From positions 1 to 29,180 of the forward strand of contig JBDTMC010000034.1 of NCBI GenBank assembly GCA_039934475.1: DNA of 29,180 nt, written 5' to 3'. The DNA is from JBDTMC01 sp039934475 (GTDB lineage Bacteria; Acidobacteriota; Terriglobia; Bryobacterales; Bryobacteraceae). Each line of letters starts with the position of its first letter. Positions within the stretch are counted from its first letter, which is position 1. Below the pieces are notes generated by a model. That model was not told where the DNA came from. It worked only from the letters and a program-made list of their open reading frames with translations, and searched no databases. The position numbers were made by a program, and so were the translations under genes. Below, piece after piece: positions 25,278-29,180 of the stretch.

Positions 25278-27512
25278 CTATACCAGCTTCGTCTTCTTCA
25301 CTGGCAGTTCGCGAACGCGCTTGCCGGTGACGGCGAAGATGGCGTTACAGAGCGCAGGCGGCACAGGCGGCACGCCGGGTTCGCCGGCGCCGGTGGCGAT
25401 GGCGCTGCTATCGACGATGTGGACGTGGGTTTCAATAGGTGCTTCATCGATACGGGCGACAGGATAAGTATTGAAGTTACCCTGCTGGATACGGCCGTCC
25501 TTGGCGGTGATCTCACCCATCATCGCGACGCTGGTTCCGAAGACGCCGGCGCCTTCGAACTGCGCCTTCACGCGGTCGGGATTGATGAGCTGGCCGGCAT
25601 CGAAAGCGATGTCCATGCGCGGGATGCGAACTTTGCCGGCCTTATCGACATCCACCTGGACGACCACCGCAACATAGGTTAGGAAGCTACGGTGAGCGGC
25701 GATGCCGAGGTTCTTCTTCTTGCCCCAGCCGGATTTTTCGGCCGCCACTTCGACTACGCGACGCAGACGGGCAGTATCGACGGGATACTTCTCCACGGGC
25801 ATTCCGTTGTTCCAGTACTTGCCCTCGGCGGTCTTGATGTCGAGCTTCTCACCCGGCCCAATGAGATCGAGAATGTATTCCACGCGGTCGCGCTTGGCGG
25901 CGGCCGCCAGTTCGTCGACGAAGGAGTGTATAGCAAAAGCGTGATAGATGTTGGCAACGGCGCGCATCCAGCCGATACGGACGTGGTTCTTGGCTGGTCC
26001 ATTTTCGGCCCGATGATTCGGAATGTTGTAAGGGAGGTCAGTCCAGCCCATACCCATTTCGAACTCCTGGCCGTATTCGGCGCCTTCGGCAAATGTAGAT
26101 CCGATGGTGGGGAACACGCTGCGCTGAAGCCAGGCGGTGGGGCGGCCCTTCGCATCGGTGGCGGCCTTCATGTACATGGCAGCGACGGCATGATAGTAGT
26201 CGAAACGGAGATCGTCTTCGCGGCTCCAAACCACTTTCACCGGCTTGCCGAGCTTACGGGAGAGCAGCGCGGCTTCCACCACGTAGTCGGGTTTTGACTT
26301 ACGGCCAAAGCCGCCGCCGAGAAGTGTAACGTGACAGGTGACATCGGTCTTGGCGATGCCGAGGGCGGCGCTAACGGCTTCCTGCACGGCTTGCGGATTC
26401 TGGGTGGCGGCGTGGGTGACTACTTTGCCGTCCTTGAATTCGGCGACCGCGGCGGGGGTCTCCATGGACGCGTGGGCGAGCAGCGGGACGTAGTATTCAG
26501 CTTCGTGAGTGTTGGCCGCGCCGGCGAAGGCGGCGTCTACGTCACCGACGGTGCGGACCACTTTGCCAGGCTTGCGGGCCGTCTCCTGTAACTGTTTCTT
26601 GTAGCTGTCGGAGTCATAGGCGGCGTTCTCATTCAGATCCCACTCCACCTTCAGCTTCTTGCGGCCTTGCATCGCGGTCCAGGTGTTGTCGGCGATGACG
26701 GCCACGCCGCCCAATTGCTGGAAGGCGTGTGGCGGTTTAAAGGTATCGAGTGCGACGACGGCAGAGACACCTTTTACCTTCTTGGTTTCCGTGTCGTCGA
26801 AGCTGCGCACCTTACCGCCGAGCACGGGGGGGTGCTCAATGGAAGCGATGACCATACCGGGCATTTTGGCATCGACGCCGAAGATGCCTTTGCCGGTACA
26901 AAGGTCGTCGCGGTCGATGGTCTTCAGTTCCTTGCCGATATAGCGGTACTCAGAGGGCTGCTTGAAGGTGAGTTCTTCCTTCTTCGGCACGGGGAGTTTG
27001 GCGGCAGCGGTGGCAAGTTCCCCGTAACCGAGCTTCTTGCCACTCTTGGCGTGGGTGACGAAGTGATTGACGGCTTTACATTCGCCGGCCGGGACGCTCC
27101 ACTTTTCGGCGGCGGCGCGCTCCAACATAAGGCGGGCGGTGGCGCCGGCTTCGCGGAAGGCATCGTAGAAATCGCGGATAGAACAGGAGCCATCGGTGTT
27201 CTGCGAGCCGTATTTTTCGTTGCCGATGGCCTGTTCGATTTTAATGTGGCGGATGTCGGCGTCGAGTTCATCGGCGGCAACCATGGGCAGCACGCTACGG
27301 ATGCCGGTGCCCATCTCACTACGATGCGAGACGACGGTGACGAGGCCGCTGGGGTCGATACCAAGATAGACACTGGGATGGAACACGGCCGCGTCGGCTT
27401 TGCCGGCGGGCAATGCGGCGGCAGGCAGAACCTTCGCGCCCAGGACGAAGGCACCAGCGGAAAAGACGGTGCCGAGGAAGCCGCGGCGGTCGATGGTCGT
27501 GATGGTGCTCAT
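25278..27512 (-). CDS. Molybdenum hydroxylase large subunit (isoquinoline 1-oxidoreductase beta / aldehyde dehydrogenase type)
   Basis: 744 residues from the ATG at 27512. The N-terminus is a twin-arginine signal ([19 protein letters not shown]), so the folded molybdopterin enzyme is exported with its partner. Motifs of the xanthine dehydrogenase family are [38 protein letters not shown] (cofactor loop), AHASMETP and [20 protein letters not shown], whose Glu (E711) is the catalytic base. The single chain carries both MoCo domains, the IorB layout, without an FAD subunit. Substrates of this group are aldehydes or N-heterocycles; electrons leave through IorA, probably to a cytochrome. The frame stays open upstream to 27704, but that part overlaps iorA. 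The start overlaps the iorA stop (ATGA). The encoded domain order is intact, with no frameshift. Confidence 0.92.
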   Translation of the reverse strand: MSTITTIDRRGFLGTVFSAGAFVLGAKVLPAAALPAGKADAAVFHPSVYLGIDPSGLVTVVSHRSEMGTGIRSVLPMVAADELDADIRHIKIEQAIGNEKYGSQNTDGSCSIRDFYDAFREAGATARLMLERAAAEKWSVPAGECKAVNHFVTHAKSGKKLGYGELATAAAKLPVPKKEELTFKQPSEYRYIGKELKTIDRDDLCTGKGIFGVDAKMPGMVIASIEHPPVLGGKVRSFDDTETKKVKGVSAVVALDTFKPPHAFQQLGGVAVIADNTWTAMQGRKKLKVEWDLNENAAYDSDSYKKQLQETARKPGKVVRTVGDVDAAFAGAANTHEAEYYVPLLAHASMETPAAVAEFKDGKVVTHAATQNPQAVQEAVSAALGIAKTDVTCHVTLLGGGFGRKSKPDYVVEAALLSRKLGKPVKVVWSREDDLRFDYYHAVAAMYMKAATDAKGRPTAWLQRSVFPTIGSTFAEGAEYGQEFEMGMGWTDLPYNIPNHRAENGPAKNHVRIGWMRAVANIYHAFAIHSFVDELAAAAKRDRVEYILDLIGPGEKLDIKTAEGKYWNNGMPVEKYPVDTARLRRVVEVAAEKSGWGKKKNLGIAAHRSFLTYVAVVVQVDVDKAGKVRIPRMDIAFDAGQLINPDRVKAQFEGAGVFGTSVAMMGEITAKDGRIQQGNFNTYPVARIDEAPIETHVHIVDSSAIATGAGEPGVPPVPPALCNAIFAVTGKRVRELPVKKTKLV

Positions 27513-27964
27513 GCGGTCACCCCGGCGGCGAGCTTGATGGCTTTGCGAATGCGGCCGTAGGTGCCACAGCGGCAGATGTTGCCGCGCATGGCGCTTTCGA
27601 TTTCGGCGTCTGTCGGTTTGGGTTTTTCTTTCAGCAGGGCAGCGGCTTGCATGATCTGGCCGCTTTGACAGTAGCCGCATTGGGGTACGTTGCAGGCCAT
27701 CCACGCCTTTTGGACAGGGTGCTCACCCTTCGGGTCGAGACCTTCGATGGTGGTGATTTCCTTGCCGACAATGGCCTTCATAGGCGTGACACAGGAGCGG
27801 GATGCGGCACCGTCGATGTGCACGGTGCAAGCTCCACAGAGCCCCATGCCGCAGCCAAATTTAGTGCCGGTCATGTCGGCCACATCGTGGAGATACCACA
27901 ACAGTGGCATTTCCGGATCGCCATTGAACTGGCGTGCTGTTCCGTTAACTTTCAGTTGGATCAT
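27509..27964 (-). CDS. 2Fe-2S small subunit of molybdenum hydroxylase (IorA type)
   Basis: 151 residues from the ATG at 27964, preceded by a GGGGGA ribosome-binding site seven bases upstream. Both [2Fe-2S] clusters are complete: C38, C43, C46 and C58 (plant-ferredoxin type, CGMGLCGAC) and C96, C99, C131 and C133 ([10 protein letters not shown] ... [15 protein letters not shown]). It transfers electrons from the molybdenum site of the large subunit. It has no signal of its own and would be carried across the membrane by the Tat signal of its partner, as in related enzymes. It overlaps iorB by ATGA. No FAD subunit gene or dedicated XdhC-type maturation gene is present in the window. Confidence 0.94.
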   Translation of the reverse strand: MIQLKVNGTARQFNGDPEMPLLWYLHDVADMTGTKFGCGMGLCGACTVHIDGAASRSCVTPMKAIVGKEITTIEGLDPKGEHPVQKAWMACNVPQCGYCQSGQIMQAAALLKEKPKPTDAEIESAMRGNICRCGTYGRIRKAIKLAAGVTA

Positions 27965-28002
27965 TCGCGTCCCCCAGATTGTTCGCGCTGAGTTGGAGTA
28001 CA

Positions 28003-28043
28003 CCACAGTGGAAGGGGGTTTCGCAAGCCCCCAAAAACTGTGG
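28003..28043. repeat. Nested 41-base palindrome upstream of the iorA-type gene
   Basis: CCACAGT (28003-28009) is the reverse complement of ACTGTGG (28037-28043). Inside it, GGGGGTTT (28014-28021) pairs with AAGCCCCC (28025-28032; one G-T pair) around a CGC loop. On the minus strand it would sit 39 bases before the iorA start, either in the 5' leader or over the promoter. There is no run of T after the stem on either strand, so a standard terminator is unlikely. It resembles a REP-type dispersed element. Confidence 0.6.
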
Positions 28044-28507
28044 CACTCTAGCGATGGCTGCGGCAATATGGCCTGACGCCTTTAGGATGTTGTAGACGAT
28101 AGGAGCGCAGGCAGATGCAGCGCGCTAGATGCTAAATGCCGCGGCGGCGGCAAACGTTTCCAGTTGGCTACATCCGGGCAGTGGTGGCGAGCCTGCATTG
28201 TAATCGCGAGATCCATCACACGGCAGACCATCAACCTTGCGCGAATGAAAGAATATCTAAAGGTGAGTTCTCATAGGTTGCACTCCGGGGCTTCGATTTC
28301 CCAGCGGAGTGGGGACTGCCGATACAGCTGCGACAGCTGACAGGATTCTCCAATGTATCGGACCGTAGGCCTTAAAAACCTCGCCCTCCTGGATCACAGT
28401 ACCGGGCGCAACGCTGGCGGGGGTCGCCGCGCAGATTGATGTTCGAAGTGCCCATTTGCCCGCGGCGCCAGATCGACTTTGGAATAGATCACGATACCCA
28501 CACACGT
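28044..28507. other. Intergenic stretch without a recognisable gene
   Basis: About 460 bases between the iorA leader and the end of the DUF3467-like gene. Reading frames here are short or low in coding character. In frame with the DUF3467-like gene, just past its stop, a GTG-started peptide of about 34 residues is possible but unsupported. Two small structures are visible: an inverted repeat CACTCCG (28281-28287) / CGGAGTG (28305-28311), and two CAGCTG copies three bases apart (28325-28330 and 28334-28339). It may be decayed coding DNA or a boundary between gene blocks. Confidence 0.5.
28281..28311. repeat. Inverted repeat in the intergenic stretch
   Basis: CACTCCG and CGGAGTG arms, 7 bp and perfect, are separated by 17 bases that contain a further GGG/CCC pairing. 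It could end transcription coming from the DUF3467-like gene on the minus strand, but no T-tract follows. Confidence 0.3.
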
Positions 28508-28924
28508 CTATTCTGTCGACGGTGGAGTCTCCACGGAGGCTGTCGCCGTTGGATGATAGCCCTCCCCGAAGAATTGATCGTGTAGCCATAAAAGATACTG
28601 GATTAGGTCTTCGGGGACATTCCTTTGACCCAGAGCGGAAGGATCGGGGCGCGGCGGAACAACCGCAGGCGGCAGCAGAATGTTCCCGTTGACGTGCTGC
28701 TGGTAAGCCAGGTTGATCGCAAGAAAGTACGTCGCCACCTTCGCATGCGCCCACGGCAGTGTTATCGTCGTATGTTGTTCAACCTGCAAGGAGCCGGTTG
28801 ATTGATCGAGCTGACCGAAAATAAGCTTTAGGTCCCAGGCGCTCGTCTCAACTTGCATGTTGTTGGCATAGCGTGAAACGAAGTCTTTCGCGCGGTAGAA
28901 ATCGTTGTTGTCAGCGTCTGGCAT
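28508..28924 (-). CDS. DUF3467-like small protein
   Basis: 138 residues without signal peptide or membrane segments. The central part, RYANNMQVETSAWDLKLIFG followed by GSLQVEQHTTITLPWAHAKVATYFLAINLAYQQ, follows the DUF3467 pattern: an N-terminal strand with S/DxxDFxLxFG, then a basic or polar strand and an HAK helix. The C-terminal 55 residues (proline-rich, then PEDLIQYLLWLHDQFFGEGY) are not part of that family pattern. Function is unknown. It starts 13 bases after the upstream gene, so they likely form an operon. Its base composition is slightly lower in GC than the rest of the window. The assignment rests on motif resemblance alone. Confidence 0.6.
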   Translation of the reverse strand: MPDADNNDFYRAKDFVSRYANNMQVETSAWDLKLIFGQLDQSTGSLQVEQHTTITLPWAHAKVATYFLAINLAYQQHVNGNILLPPAVVPPRPDPSALGQRNVPEDLIQYLLWLHDQFFGEGYHPTATASVETPPSTE

Positions 28925-28937
28925 ATTTCAGTCGTAC

Positions 28938-29180
28938 CTAATTTGGTGAAGCTCGGTAACACGTCGGGAACGTGTTGCTCACGTCCGTCAATGGTGGATT
29001 AAGCGATACGCCGACATCGGGCGTTGATACAATGAACGCTGGCCCGGCCAAACCAGCCTGCGGATTCTGCTGTTGACGGTTCCATGCCTTAAACCACTCG
29101 GCGAGCCCAGAGTTCCCCATAGAGGCGACCAAATTTGGGTCTAAGATGAAAGCTCCACGATTAGCCTTCCCATCGTCTAA
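28938..29180 (-). CDS. Unrecognised protein, C-terminal part (5' end beyond right edge)
   Basis: The frame is open from the window edge to the stop at 28938, giving the last 80 residues of a longer protein. Visible sequence includes NRGAFILDPNLVASMGNSGL, AEWFKAWNRQQQNP and PAFIVSTPDVGVSLNPPLTD. The TTG at 29132 and the ATG at 29120 are in frame but probably internal, since the reading continues upstream with sensible residues. No family was recognised. It precedes the DUF3467-like gene by 13 bases and may be its functional partner. Confidence 0.5.
   Translation of the reverse strand, partial: LDDGKANRGAFILDPNLVASMGNSGLAEWFKAWNRQQQNPQAGLAGPAFIVSTPDVGVSLNPPLTDVSNTFPTCYRASPN

Noticed and set aside
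26667..27560. A 297-codon plus-strand frame opposite the molybdenum hydroxylase genes
   Set aside because: It is antisense to iorB/iorA with clear cofactor motifs; its composition is glycine-rich and it has no recognisable domain.
28325..28339. Two CAGCTG copies three bases apart as a possible attachment or recombination site
   Set aside because: Too short, with no integrase gene or matching distant copy in the window.
28257..28754. A 165-codon minus-strand frame overlapping the DUF3467-like gene
   Set aside because: It shares the strand with the DUF3467-like gene in another frame and has no family pattern; the overlap region is better explained by the DUF3467-like frame.

Overview
The window is about 60% GC with very dense gene packing. 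It looks like a chromosomal segment from an Acidobacteriota soil bacterium of the Solibacter/Bryobacterales type. The evidence is a NHL beta-propeller protein with the 'Solibacter' C-terminal domain (TIGR03437 type), planctomycete/acidobacterial-type cytochrome and PSD-domain proteins (DUF1549/1553, DUF1587/1592/1588/1585) paired with Tat-exported DUF1501 and DUF1552 proteins, a two-subunit isoquinoline-oxidoreductase-type molybdenum enzyme, and exported proteins with carboxypeptidase-regulatory-like repeats. No rRNA, tRNA, CRISPR array, insertion sequence or prophage was recognised.

Layout. Positions 1-2358 (minus) hold a housekeeping operon, rsmB-rpe-bamD, with bamD running off the left edge. 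Next is an exported SAM-methyltransferase (minus), flanked on both sides by related short palindromes. A secreted protein that looks like a TIMP/netrin fold plus carboxypeptidase-regulatory-like repeats follows (3507-4826, plus). The centrepiece is a five-gene plus-strand operon at 5047-16323: PSCyt1/DUF1549/DUF1553 cytochrome, Tat-exported DUF1501, a very large DUF1587/1595/1592/1588/1585 cytochrome, Tat-exported DUF1552, and a NHL/Soli beta-propeller. Two module pairs that commonly occur separately are placed here in one transcription unit behind a TTGACA promoter.

From 16353 to 22722 (plus) come ttcA, then a tightly packed run: a DUF47/PhoU-like protein, a PiT phosphate transporter, a divergent Hsp70-like ATPase, a Ca2+/H+ antiporter, a cyclase-family hydrolase and a catalytically dead MGMT-like (ATL) protein. 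Several of these overlap by ATGA. Positions 22752-24127 hold a YtrA-type GntR repressor and a coupled DUF1648/DUF5808 membrane protein, behind a near-perfect palindromic operator and what looks like a leaderless promoter.

On the minus strand, 24137-27964 holds an iorA-iorB-type molybdenum hydroxylase followed by a rhamnonate-dehydratase-like enolase-superfamily enzyme, which suggests oxidation and dehydration of an aldehyde or sugar-acid substrate. A 540-base gap carries a nested 41-base palindrome. The right edge holds a DUF3467-like gene and the 3' end of an unrecognised gene (both minus).

All assignments come from reading sequence motifs by eye. No database search was run.
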